A stretch of DNA of 64,000 nt, taken from Alentia gelatinosa. Taxonomy: Eukaryota; Annelida; Polychaeta; Phyllodocida; Polynoidae. Positions 33,569 through 47,000 of the stretch are shown piece by piece. The translations under genes were made by a program, and so were the position numbers. The notes beneath the pieces are model-generated. The model had not been told where the DNA came from. It worked only from the letters and a program-made list of their open reading frames with translations, and made no database searches. Every line of letters starts with the position of its first letter. Within the stretch, counting starts at the first letter, position 1. Where the stretch lies: assembly GCA_950022655.1 (NCBI GenBank), contig OX465581.1, positions 109,227,125-109,291,124 on the forward strand, in the 5' to 3' direction.

Positions 33569-34761
33569 ACGCATAGCAAAACACGGCGGCACGCCGCTTG
33601 CCTGTTCATAGATACAGGTGCGTGGTCATGTATAGGCCCATGTACAGAATATTTGGGGAATCATTTAATAACAGTATATTTAGTATACCGGGAAGTTGTA
33701 ATTGAAAAACTCAATGTAAATTCTTTGAGGGATGCAATTAATTAATTTAAAAAATGACCTTAGTTTAGGCCACTTATATCATCTTTTCTAGTTACTTTGA
33801 ACCCCAATACGATGTTATTTGTGGTTTAAGCCGTATACCTTTCGAGAAACATAAGCGATCACTATTGGATGTATAGGCCGCGTCCTGGGCAGTGTAGACG
33901 ATTTAGCATTAGGTCCATACTACATATATACCCCTCCCCACTTCCACATTCACTATACACCGCTTCCCTGACTCAACTCCCGTTTTAGGGTAGGTCTCGA
34001 ATGCCATAGACCTTCAGCGGGTTTTCTACATTGACCCAGGGCGTTGACCCATCGGGATTGAGTTACATTATTTTGGTTGACTTGACCAGGTAGCCGGTAA
34101 AGTGCGGAAGCTTCATACTGTAATCATGGACAGTGCACAGTGTCCATGCTGTAATGCACTTTATCCTAAGTTGTTGAATTATTTAAGGAATATTAATAAT
34201 CAAAGACTTGAGCAAGTCTAGGGTTAGGGTCACTTTAGGGTTAGAGTGGGGTTACAGCCCTGCTGGGTCAGGGCTAGGAGGACTAGCTCTTTAGTCGTAG
34301 GCTATACTTAGGGTTGTCTGGTACCGAGTCAACTTTATTCTAGGTGGCGGGCTGTGTTTACCTCGGGCCGCGGTACCCCCAGGCTGAGTGTCTTCGTATT
34401 CTGATAATGCTGGTTAGAACATGCACCTAGCGATATGCCTACATGGTACTATTGATAGGGACGTGTTAAATATAGACTGACAGAGGAGCTGCTACTGTAA
34501 ATGCCATACAATGTGTCCCATAGTAGGTCATACCACGGACCTGTCATCCAAGTCCGTGGTCACAGGAATTGTACCATGGTCAAAGTCCAATAGCCATGAT
34601 TATCACTGAGCCCCCGGGACAGATGCAAGAGGTGGGACACGCACTGTGACACGCACGTCTCTGGAAACTATAGCGACTTGGCAGAGCTTAACGCCTTCAA
34701 CCTGCCAGCTTCCCTCGTAAATAACGGGAACAACACAAAACCCACTAGCACAACAGACACG
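33569..34761. other. upstream region of mARC
   Basis: No gene. Short telomere-like TTAGGG runs occur at about 34,219-34,245. A small hairpin (CCACGGAC / GTCCGTGG) lies at about 34,533-34,559. No TATA box was recognised; the mARC transcription start is not located. Confidence 0.3.
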
Positions 34762-35015
34762 ATGCATTCAGAGTGGATAAGCGACAGAGCGACGGTGTCT
34801 GCCATCGTACTCGGTGTTACTTTCATGGCGTACTTTCTCTACAAGAAGTTCTCTCAGGCGCCGATAAAGGTGCCACCGGAGGCCGTGGCTGTGGGGACAG
34901 TCAAGAAACTGTTTATCTATCCAGTCAAGTCAGCCATGGCGATGGCGGCAATGGAGAGTGTCCGCTGTGTCCGCGAGGGGCTGATCACTGACGACAACGA
35001 TGATGTGAGAGACAG
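34762..35015 (+). CDS. mARC: mARC exon 1: membrane anchor and start of MOSC barrel
   Basis: Codes 84 residues plus two bases of an Arg codon, then donor gttggt. It begins MHSEWISD, followed by the hydrophobic anchor and a Lys pair. The reading frame stays open upstream to at least 34678, so a longer N-terminus from an unseen upstream exon cannot be excluded, but anchor placement fits this start. Confidence 0.88.
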
Positions 35016-38000
35016 GTTGGTGTAGACGTTACTAACAAGTCAGTGGTGCATGGACACCGATGACAAGGGGTTGGGAGCATGAGTTAGTCAGGGTGTCCGA
35101 CCCTCGACTCTCGTTTTAGGGTCTCACCCCAATGATCATTCTGTGATTTTGCTTTACATGGTGAATATAGACGTATTTTGGCTCAGGACATTGTCCCCCT
35201 ACACTTCCTACATACAATGATACTTATGCATATATAATCAATTTGGCAATTTAAATGTTGTGCCACCCTACAACAGCATATCTCGGGTACTTTGTATTAC
35301 CAAGTGAACCGATATGACTGCACTTGACATTCATTAAGGACATTTAGAAATGATGAAGCAGTAGTCGTATGAGTGACTGGACAATCTTTATAAGTGGAAT
35401 TCAATATCAATGGTTAAGCAGGTTTGAACAATACCATTTAACATGTAACCATTATTATTACTATCATGAATTTGATCTGTTTTACTTATGAGTGTGAGTT
35501 TGCAGTGAACTATTGTAACCACATAAAGTGAATGTGAGATAAGCATGTTCGTAGTGCTCTAGCAAGGTTACATATCAGGATTGCCTCTCAGGATATTAAA
35601 GTTGCATACTAAGAATTTCAGTATTCGTCCTTATAATAGGGAAACTAGTTAACCTAATTGGGACAGCTTATCGTACCGCGTTACTTTCGATAGAATTATC
35701 GCACGAGCTCGCAGAGCAAGTGCGATAATTCTATTGAAAGTAACATGCGAAGTTTCTCCAATTAGAAATTGGAAAACGATGGTTCATCGGGGAACAGGCG
35801 GCTGTAGTGCTGCCAGTCAGTCGGGAGTTGATCCTTTACTTACCCAGGGCGACATTAGGAAGTTGAGCAATGTCAGGGTTTTTTAATTTTTTTTTATACT
35901 GGAGTATCCATCTAGGGTTAGGATACCCTGTTTTCGGTGGGCTCCAGTGGTGTATTTATTTCCTGGCATGGGTGAGCAGCTCATCCCAGCTCTAACCACT
36001 GTCGAGTAATATGAGTAATTCTCCATAGAGGAAACATATGAATGTTTAGGGTCAGAGCTGGTATCCCATCGAGTTTGAATCGTGTAGTAATTCACAAGGT
36101 GCAGCCACGTGAATTACATAGTGATTCTAACCAGATGGGATCGAGATCTGACCCTAAACTTGAATAGGTTTCTGAATTGATCTCACTCTTTACATTGATT
36201 AAATGGCTGACCTTTGTATCAGTACATCATCGAGTATTTTTTTCTAAATACTCAATGGGCATTGGATAAGAGTTGCCAATGTTAAGTCTATGGGCAAAAG
36301 CACCAGGGGTGAGATAAAAAATATAGATCTAACTCTAAAATGACCGGAAGTGTGAAATACATGTGCTGTATGAGTACCGGTACCGCACTCTTCCATTGGC
36401 AATGGAAATAACCTCACAGCCCAGTTAGTTATTTTTTCACAGATATTCAGTTGACACCTTACATTCCTTCATTCACAGCCTCCCTTCCCCTCCCTTCCCC
36501 CTAGATTATAGATACAGCTGTTTATTACGCTTCGTAGTCCGGTTTAATTCTTGAGAGGTTCCACCGTTAGTTTGAGATTTATGAGCTTAGCGAGTGTCTG
36601 ATAGATTAACTAGGACACGCTTGTGTGACCTCAAGTTTGTGCCGCTGCTACTGATGTAGAGAGACAGTTGTAGAATTACTTTCGCTAATTATGAGTTATA
36701 CACATATATATTATGTTTCTTGCTTTAGGTTTTGAACCATGTATTTAGACCAACTACATATGTATGCATATATGTTAGATAAACGAATGGGAAACATGGA
36801 GTAGCCTAGATTCAGACCAGACTGTCACGTACCGCCAGCGTTTACAGCAGAAATACAATCGCATAACTCACGCCGTCCACTGTTAGGGTATTTGTATCAT
36901 GTGTGGTGTGGGAATATGGACGATATCAAGGCTACATGTGGTAGGGGACTGACCTTTAAAGGTTTTGCACCCTTCCCAGGCTCCTTGTCTGGGCTAGCTT
37001 TGGAAATGAATAGTAGTTAGACAGAGCCTAGCCTTTCGGAAATACAATTGATAGTTTTTGATATATTTATTATAGATCAATAAGTCAAATAACCAGTATT
37101 ATTCCCTACTTGCCAAAGACTTTACAGTATTTTCTTTATCTCTAAAGCTATGATGTGAAACCGAAAGTAGGGGAATGCACACACTGCATTCTACAGCATC
37201 ATGGTGTCTGTCTTCTTCCTTCCTGATTCCCACAAATAAGACAAAATACAACAACTAATGTGTGGTTTGACGCGGCGTACCGTTACGCTACCACGAATGC
37301 CTACCCGTGCCCGAGCTCTCTACCTTGTTGACTCTGTCACAGATTTCCTCCGTTCTGATTGGCTGTTGCTCGCCAAACAAAATCTTGTACCTTAGTAACG
37401 TGTGTGGTCTGTTTGGGACCAGCGAAACTCCGCTGTGTCCTCTGGGTTTACAGGCTTTTTCTATGTCGGCTTCGCTGGTAGCCGGCCTCTTCCCGCGGTG
37501 TCTCCGCTGGGTGCCCTGTAAACGCACTGTGAATCTCTGATTCACTCGCTTGTACCTAGGGTGGCACTGAAGCTGGTGCTTGGTTGGTGCCTACCATTTC
37601 TAATGGTATGCTACCGTGACAGACCGAAATACTCGCGTGGTGTTGACATGGACATCTGCCCTTGTTCTACAGCCGTATTCTGTTGTTACTAGCGACTTCG
37701 TCGTGTCGTATTTGAGAGGGTGAGGGCTTAGTGGCACCCCCTACTATTAATACCTGAAACTATGAATTAGTTCCCAACCATCATTTCATGTGACACCAAT
37801 TTTACCGACTATGAAAAACGAAAAAACTTTCCGCGGAAAGCGAACTACCGACTTTCGCATTCCCAAACGTTAGCCCTGCCCACTGCTCCAGGAAGATGGG
37901 TTATTAGACCAGACCAAATACTTAGTGCAGTGGTGGGTGGGGGGAATCAGCGGAGTTTTGAAAGGGCTACCAGCGAAACTTGAGATCTCATTGGTTTCTC

Positions 38001-41000
38001 ACGAGAAAAGTAAATCAGAAAACTACAGTACTAAACTTTGATTTCGGCATGGCTTGAATTGAATCTTAAGAGAAAAAGCATGCATGTCTATCGACCTAGA
38101 AAAAAGAAGAGCAGGTTCGAATTCCACCACACACGAGAATCTCACTCTCGTGGCCCTTCGGTCTCCAAGCCTAAGTTTGGTTCACTATGTCTCTATGTGC
38201 GGAAAGATCTCCAAGCGGATTCAACGGAATTCTACCATTTTAAATATAGTAGGTAAACAGACTCGCGATGTGGAGGATTAGAATGGATTCGTGGTTTCAA
38301 CTCTTACTGAGCATCATCAGGCGCGGTAACGACTACGTTTTTTCCGCAACGCTCGACACGTCGAACGGGAAGAGATTGTCAACAAAATACAACAACTAAA
38401 CAGATACTAGCCTTATACTTTGCAAAATGTGGTATTAGGCAGGATATGATGTTACATGTTTTTACAGGCTCAACGTATATTGTACCACTCGATGTCACTG
38501 CAATGTCCCTAACATAGAAAAAAACACACTTCTTGTTATCCTTCACAGGACTTGTATCTAGTTCACAGGTAAAAAAACAGTGACCTTGAGAGCGTCAGGA
38601 GGATAAATATAGAATGATACAACAGCTACTGAAATACCGCAAATGGTATTTAAACTTTTTATATTTGTGAGTGCATTTTGAAACTTACCAACGACAACGG
38701 ACAGACCAAAGAGCAAGGGGGTGGGGCAACATATGAACTCCAACTGCACTCTATTCTCGGGAGCGGAACATTTAGTTTCAATCACAACCGCTAGGGGCAA
38801 AGGGTATTGCCAGTTTCGATCACCCTAGCTTTCTGTTATTATCGCTCGACCAGCGTTACGATAATCGATGTTTGAACTCTCTGTACATGATAAATATGTA
38901 TAATTAAAGGTAGTTTGATGTGTTCCTAACAAGATATATCAAAAATCTTTGCAGGAAGGAAGTATGAATGCTTAAATTTAAAGATTTATTTACTTTTGAG
39001 CAAGTTTTTATTTTGACAGTTGTAGCAGCCTGTCATTGCAATTTCGGCAGATTGCCGGAAATAAGACCAAATATAACGATCTTTGCAAAACGAATTGATA
39101 GAAAAAAACCACCAAACATCTTCCCCAGCTCTCCAGCCACATGACATTTTTTGTTTGATATCTCTATGTTGTATATTTACTGAGATATTACCAGAGATAT
39201 ATAGTGGATTTAACATTGGTTTCTATGGGGTGAAAAGTTGTTTAACCCTTCGTGCATACGAGAGTGCACTGCACCGCTTTCGGGAAAATAAACTGCAGAG
39301 CGAGAAAATCGAGCAACGCAGTGTACCTTCGTGACGTCAGCACCGCTCCCGAGAATAGACATAATGAAATTTGTATTCAATGGTTATGGTATCTGATTGT
39401 TTCTAAACAACAGGTAGTGGCTAACTGAGTCCCCACACATTATTACATTATGTCCTTCTTATGTTTATTGATACTCTAGCTATTAAGACACCACAAAAGA
39501 ACGAAGACGTTTTAAAGATATGTGACAGGTGCTCATAGGCCCACAAGTAGAGTGCCCATGAGACAGCCTGCCTCCAACCCTTTCCCCTCCCCTCCCCCTT
39601 TCCTACACCCAGGCCCTGTCCTACACCCGTGCAATTTGGAACCAATTAACAACAGAATTGGTAATCGAGATTAGCGTGCACATCTGATGGCACTATGCAA
39701 TTGGCTATCCAGCACTGGCCACAAGTAAGCTAAGGTTTTGCCTATATATATATATATTATATATTTCATCATTAGTGGAGCGACATCTTTCCAAAATGAT
39801 ATTTTCATTGATCCAACATAGGGCCAATATGCATCGTCACAACACAATGGACATATTAAAGCAGAAATCAAGTTGGTCTGCTCTACGCTAGTTGACGCTA
39901 GTGCCAATCCCTGCTGTGTGGTAAGGGCGGCAGACCCTTGTATGCAGATACTATGGGGTCACCCACATTACGTAACTCAGTATATATAGGCAGAGTCTGC
40001 AGCAGGTTGACAGGTTACTTGTACGTTCCTCCATGTCGAGTGAGCTACTTGGAATCTCACAGACTGGTAAGGTTTCTCCGTGAAGCCTTTTAGTGGTTGA
40101 GGGAACAGATCCCCTCACCTTACGCTACCTAGCACATTCCGTGCTAGGGGACTGTTTCTGCAGGTATTGAATAAAGATCAGTAATACCTGAAATGTGCCG
40201 AGTCTGTTTTTATGTTAGTAGACTTGTATCGAGTAGTACATCCCACATCTCCTTATACATACCAAGGATTATTCGAACCAACCTATGCGGGAAACCCCAT
40301 AGGGTAGCGAATTGTCTCACTCTGCCGGATAGACCAATCTAATCTCGGGTAGTTAGTTAAGCACTCTAGAACCAGCGGCCCGCTACATATGTTTGAATAT
40401 ATGATATATCCATGTTTTCTTACCGATCAGAATTTTAGATTTGTCGTTACAGAGAATATCTTGCTTCTATTTGACAATTGGGTTGAAGCGATTCAGCATA
40501 ATTTCATTCGTTATCAAATCTCAGTTTTATTAAATGCTTTAGTGTAGGCATTAATCAGTTATATACTGACTACCTTTATCTCATTGGTACTATACAACAA
40601 TTATAGATAGCGCTATAGATTATAAGGATTGTGCAGGTTATTGCAGTATCTCATTTGAATCGCTTCAGAATATTCACTTGGCTATCGCCTAATTCATATC
40701 CCTGAATGCTCCAAACTCGATGGCATACGGGGACACAGACCAAACACTCATCAGTTTCATTCTTAGTTTTATACATGCAGGGTGCATACGGAATAAGTGT
40801 AGCGATCATATCATGCACATAGCTTTGAGAGCGAACCAGCCCTGTTGGGACTTGGCTGGTGATATTGGCCCTCCTAAATGCAACGTGATAAGTAGTGTTT
40901 GTTGGCAAGGGTTGGGGAAGTTTGCCAAGCATTCCCAGTGACAGGAATACAGGTGCAGAAAACAATATATGCAGCCAATGCATCCACTAGCTCCTTCAAA

Positions 41001-44000
41001 TCACAATTACAACCAATTTTCAAAACAGAAAGTGGATGGGGGTGGGGTGGGGGATGGCATTATATCCCTGTGGTCGAAAAGCTATGAAATACTAGCCGCT
41101 GCTAGTGATGTAGTATTAATAATGTTCGCTACCCAGAGCCGTAGTGAAAGACCGCTAATATGTAAGTAATCAGAATGATATTTTTGAAGACGATTTTCAG
41201 TTATGTAACAAGGAAGCATATTAACTGTGGGGGAATTGATGCCGTTCTCGTATTTTCCCGAAAATACGTCTAGATGCCGCAGCCCCAACACAATATAATC
41301 ACCTATATATATCTGAAAAAGGGGCTCCTTTGAATCCAACCCTGACCGACTCACTCCCTGGTCCTTTTTATGCTTGCAGGACGTTAGGGCCCACCACCTT
41401 AAAGTCGGGAGGTTAGGGCCCACCCTACACCGGGGGTATGAAAGCCGGGAGGGAGATTTGGCATAATTAGACGTTAGGGCCCACCTATTTTTGCAAAATT
41501 GGTTAATGTTTGAATACTGGAGAACTTGACCCATAAAAAACTCGACCCATAAAAAAATCTTCCCTACTCAAGCATCTCAACTGTGAATAAATACTATATT
41601 TAGTAGTAAGTATAAGTAAGTAACCCTATCCCTAACCCTAACCCTTACCCCATCCCTAACCCTATCCCTAACCCTATCCCTAACCCTTACCATAACCTTA
41701 ACCCTAACCCTAACTCTAACGTCCCGATGAGTGGGCCCTAACGTCCCGACTTTCGGGTGGTGGGCCCTAACGTCTACATATCCCTTTTATTCTCCAGGGC
41801 ATGGATGATCGTGAATGACACCGGGGTGTTCGTGTCACAACGGGCTGAGCCCCGGATGGCCCACATCAAACCATCTGTACCATTCGGAGGAGACATGCTT
41901 CATCTGGAAGCACCTGGACAGACAACCCTCAAGGTGTGCAAATACCTGTCCTCCCGCACAGCCAAGGTCGTCGACGTATCGTGAGTGATTTATAGATTTA
42001 ATCATTATCCATTTTCTCCCCAGTTTATCATTTATTGATCATAAATTGATACAAGTAAAGTTCTCGATGTACAGGAATTGTTCACATCACTGGACTATGT
42101 TCTCTTTTTCAATTATTTGAAGGTAAATGATCATTTAAGCTTATTGCTGTTAATATATTTACTATATACACATGCCGTATATACTGTAAATACGTACCGT
42201 TTCGACATATGACGTAAAAATACTGTACGGACCGCTGGTCCGTACACTAAAATACGGACCACCTTGCCATACACATTTATTAACATATCGGTTGTAAAAA
42301 AATTAAATTAATGATTTTTTTTAAAATTTTGGGTATATAGTTAATATATAACGTCCAACCATGCTTGTACAAGCCACAGAACTCGATGATAATTTACGGT
42401 TTGTACGGAACTCGGCATAAATGCCTCGGTCCGTACAAACCGTAAATTACCATCTCGTTCTGTGAATTGTACAGCATGGTCAGGACGTTCTATATAAGTA
42501 TGCATAGACATTAATCGATGGTTTTCTGGACAGGCGGCCCTGAACCACGAAAGATTGATGCGTATTGATACACGAGCGTCAACCTCGAGTGGGTTACGGA
42601 GCGGCCTGTCCACAAAACCATCATTTGTTGTATCTATTATCCATCTCCTCCAATAAATCAAACCCAGGAATTGCCATATCAAAGGGTATATAACCAATAT
42701 TTTCCCGTACATAATGGCTTTGAGGCCATATACCACGGATTTGAATCTGTTCACCATGGTTATGGTATCTGAGAGTTTCTAAATAATGGGTGGTGGCTTA
42801 CTGAGTCCCAATACATTCTCAGTGGGTATTTTGTTTGCGACGTATAATAAATTTTCTGTGATCATCTACTATGTATATTGCTGTTATATTCGTATATTCT
42901 GAAATATAATTATCTTAATTATCATATTAAACAGAATGTATGGATATCCCCCATGATTATTTCTGTTACCCACAAGTTCACCGTCTGTATACGAGTCTAT
43001 ATCAATCATGTTGGCATGGACATACAACTCTAGAGATACGCTGTCCATGATGTTGGTTATATGACCATACAGTTTACTTATGGGAGGGGGACATCGTCAC
43101 CAGAGCAAATAACTTCAGGGATTTATTTCGAGAGCTGCAGACATCACTGGTAATTCTCCGAGTCATCTGGCGACTTCCGGTTTGAAATCCCCTCCGAATT
43201 GGCTTAACAACGGACATGTCCGCCATCTTGCTGGTGAATACAAAGCGCTGTCAGAGTATAAAATAGTAGAAAACTATACTAATTTACTTTCTAATGTGTA
43301 ATTTACACATGCAATAGTTGAAAAGAGGTTATTTACATTATCTAGACATGATTTAAACATGCAAACTGGAAGGAAATCGTTGTTTCGTCGATTTGTTGAC
43401 ATCGGGTTCGGAGGCTAAACTGAGGCCATCACGTAATCACTTGATCTGAAACTGCCAGGGGGGGGGGGGGGGGGGTCTGGTTTTGCCAAAAGAAAGGCTT
43501 CAGAGTAACTGAATACATCCCCACACATTAAATACCATCAAAAATCAACGTTTGAATTCTCCATAGACTTAGCACTGTGTAGGAGCCATGCCAAGATGGC
43601 TGCCAAGGGGGTTTGTAGCGCCACCTACTTCCAGGTTGACTCGACGAATGACCAACACTCTGTATTTTATCATATCATACAGGGTGTGGGGCAATCATAT
43701 GGATGCGGTTGACTGTGGACAGGAGGCGGCAGACTGGGTGTCAGCCTACCTTGGGCGCCACGGTTTCAGACTGGTTTACCTGCCGCCTGACATGCCGGGC
43801 AGGAAGGTGGTGGAGAGCAAGAATCCAGCTGACAAGGCCTTCAGCAGCCAGGACAGGGTACTTACCTTTTACGAACTACAGTAAAACCCCGCTTCTGGGA
43901 CACCCTACTTAGGGGGACAATTTGCTCGGAAGAGAAATTTTATTTAGTATATTTTAACCTCGCTTAAGGGAGCATCACTCGAATGGGGACACTATGCTCG

Positions 44001-47000
44001 GTACGGAGGGTGTCCCCTTAACCGGGGTTTTACTGTATCTTTCAAGGACACATCGTGCTCAGAAGGGTACATACTGTGAATAGGCGGAGAATTTGAATAA
44101 GACGCGTAAAAATGATATTAGGAGCACGGTTTTAAGGAAGCGTCGAGGGTGAAATAATAACAAATTAAAATTGATATAAAGTGCCAAAGGGGTGTGCTTA
44201 GTCTGCTTTGCAGGTCACGTATCTACCGAGCGAAACGAATGATGGGACATTGTCACACATAAAGGGCTAATAATATATTCGACCTTGTCCTTGTTAATGT
44301 AGAATATACATGTACTTATGTGACTATGATATGAAGTAAACCACAATTCGTGACTTGTAGATCTGTTTTGTGTTCTAGGTGATCTTCCCGGATGCGGCGC
44401 CCGTTTTCCTGTTGACAGAAAATAGCATCAATGACATCGCAGACCGCGTCCAGGGAACCGACGTCTCTATGGAGAACTTCCGACCCAATATTCTCATCTC
44501 AGGTCCAGATGCATATGATGAGGTAGCACATCTTTTAATGGACCAACATGTGATATACAGAAACCAATCATACATAGTGCAGAGGAAACCTATGAAAGTT
44601 TAGGGTCAGAGCTCATATCCCATCGAGTTTGAATCACATCGTAATTCACATGGCGAAGCCGCCTGATCTGATTTACGTAGCGATTCAAAGGATCGAGAAC
44701 TGACTGTAATCTTGATTAGGTTTCTGAATTCATCTCACCCTTCACTCATATTGACTAACAGGCTAACCCTTATGACAGATTCCCTCATTGGATATTTTTT
44801 CTAAATACTCCATGGACGTTGGATACAAGTTCCCAATGTTAAGTTTATGGGGGAATAATACCAGGGATGAAATGATAAAGAGTAACAGACTGGACACTAG
44901 TACCAGGTGATACAGGTGTCAGATTGTTTGGTTTGGTTACAGATACCAATAAAAACTGTTACAAAGGTAGGCCTAAGTAGGTCAAGTAAGTGCGGAAGGT
45001 CGATGGATCGCTTATCCTATCAGTGTCTAGTGCATAAACATTTGATACGATTGCACCAATATAAAGCTCATTCCGTTGTCTTCTTAGATGATCTATTTGT
45101 GTGACGTGCGTTTGATATGGTGACGCGAATGTTTATAGATTGATCAAGTAAAGTGAAAAAGTGCTAAATAGTGAATATGCAAACTGAATATATTTTAATT
45201 TGTATACATCATATAAGTCGTTTCACAACTACGGTCTTTAAAACGGAAGTGAAGGGTGTAGACCTAAGGTTCAGTGAATGTGATCTTTGCTCAGTCACAA
45301 TTGTATTTTCCAAAACTGCATGATGATTTGGATAATACATACATGTACATGATTAAATTCCCTTAGTTATATTGTTAAAGGCAGTAGATGATATATGCAA
45401 GCCAATCGATTGACGAGTATTTTATTCATAAACCGCTGTGATGTATATATGTTTATATCAATCGTCTTTCTTATTTTAATTTCAAGGATACCTGGGACGA
45501 TATATACATTGGCCAAGTAAAGATGGGTAACGTTCGGGGCTGTGACAGGTAAAGATAAAAGTTCACTAGTATCAGCTCCTATTCACTCTGAATATCCAAT
45601 ATCTGAGGCTTTAGCATTCAGGGACAGAAGTCATATTGTTTGGAATAACAAGCCCGATCTATTGAAAGTGTGACCCGGTTTCCACAAAATCATATTCCAG
45701 ATGATTTTGATGAAGAGATTTATTGAGTTTTGTTAATTGATAAAATTTCTGAGGAGACCTTTCCATTAGGTCTTGATCAATATTATATAATCATTTCAGA
45801 AAAAGTAACGATAATAGTGGATAATATATACAGTGCTTTCAGCCGCTAGAGATTACACTCTTAATTAATCACAGTTACAAAGATGGTTCTTTCCTATATT
45901 TATGTAGTTAGAATCATGATTGAAGCTTATGGATGAGAATTTTAGAAATTTTGAGGATTATAATTATAGACTGTCTTTCCATAGCACTACTGTGAGGGTA
46001 ATTTTGTGAAGATTATACGAGTACGTGATGTCAAGACATTTCACGTTCTAAAAGGTGAACACTTAGCAAGCTCTGCGCGAGTTCTACCCCTTTGACAATG
46101 GCAGAAATTCACACTTGGGGACGACTACCAGTGACTATATACATTTCTAGGGGATTGGGGCATCGTCCTCTGAACCTAGATTTCGAAGGTTTATCACATG
46201 ATGTAATATGTTATACTTGATATATTTATTTCTATTATCTAGAAATCATAAATATGATGTTACACCTACATTCCCTGCAAATGTCAAGTTTTTTTGTTAA
46301 GATATATCCTTTTGAAAAACAATTTTACAAATATCCAGCAAATGATTTCTTAAGGCATCATCCGTCCCCGGCCAGTTGATGTCTTAAGGCATCATCCGCC
46401 CCGCGTTAAGGCATCATCCGCCATCATAACTGGAATAACATCTTCTTCATTGACCTTAGACTTCTGATGATCGAGGAACTACGTTTGTTTTGTTCTAGTG
46501 GTTCAGTCTTGCATACACATCGGTTCTGTAGGCGCTGTAATATTAGGAAACGTCCATACTGTGGACGAAACGGTTCCTGTTCGAGGTCAGTCGTCGATTT
46601 CATACTGCCTGACGCCACAGGCCGAAGGCAGCATGAAATCAACGACTGACCGAGAACGAGAACCATTTCGTCTACAGTAAGGATGTTTGCTTATTATTAT
46701 ATACCTTCAATTGGTGAAAGAACACCATTTTAATGACATACAAAGTCGCAGTCGCAGCGGGCACGAACATTATTATTACTGCACCCCTAGCAGCGGGCAG
46801 TATTTAATAGACATTCGGACATAGGTATATAAAAATATCAGTAACCACCTCCATACTGCACCTTCCAACACAATGCAACAATACAAGGACTGTATTTCCT
46901 TTATGATTCATCAACATCCTTTATTTCCTTTAAATTCATTCATTTTGGTAAACTGTCCTTCTATATCCTATATTTAATAGAAATGAATATATTTCTAATA

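Noticed and set aside
34678..34761. Upstream TTG as mARC start
   Set aside because: Non-ATG start; the ATG at 34762 places the membrane anchor at residues 10-27, as in the family.
37288..37545. Coding exon in mARC intron 1 (open on both strands)
   Set aside because: Openness on both strands fits a local GC-rich bias; no splice sites that join to mARC in phase and no recognised product.
38110..38122. tRNA or tRNA-derived SINE, from a B-box-like GGTTCGAATTCC
   Set aside because: There is an extra base in the box, no pairing T-stem and no A-box upstream.
43590..43600. YY1 site AAGATGGCTGC and a CTCF-like match at 43617-43633
   Set aside because: Single short matches inside an intron with no supporting context.
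46424..46680. Overlapping open frames on both strands
   Set aside because: They arise from the long hairpin at 46,548-46,687.
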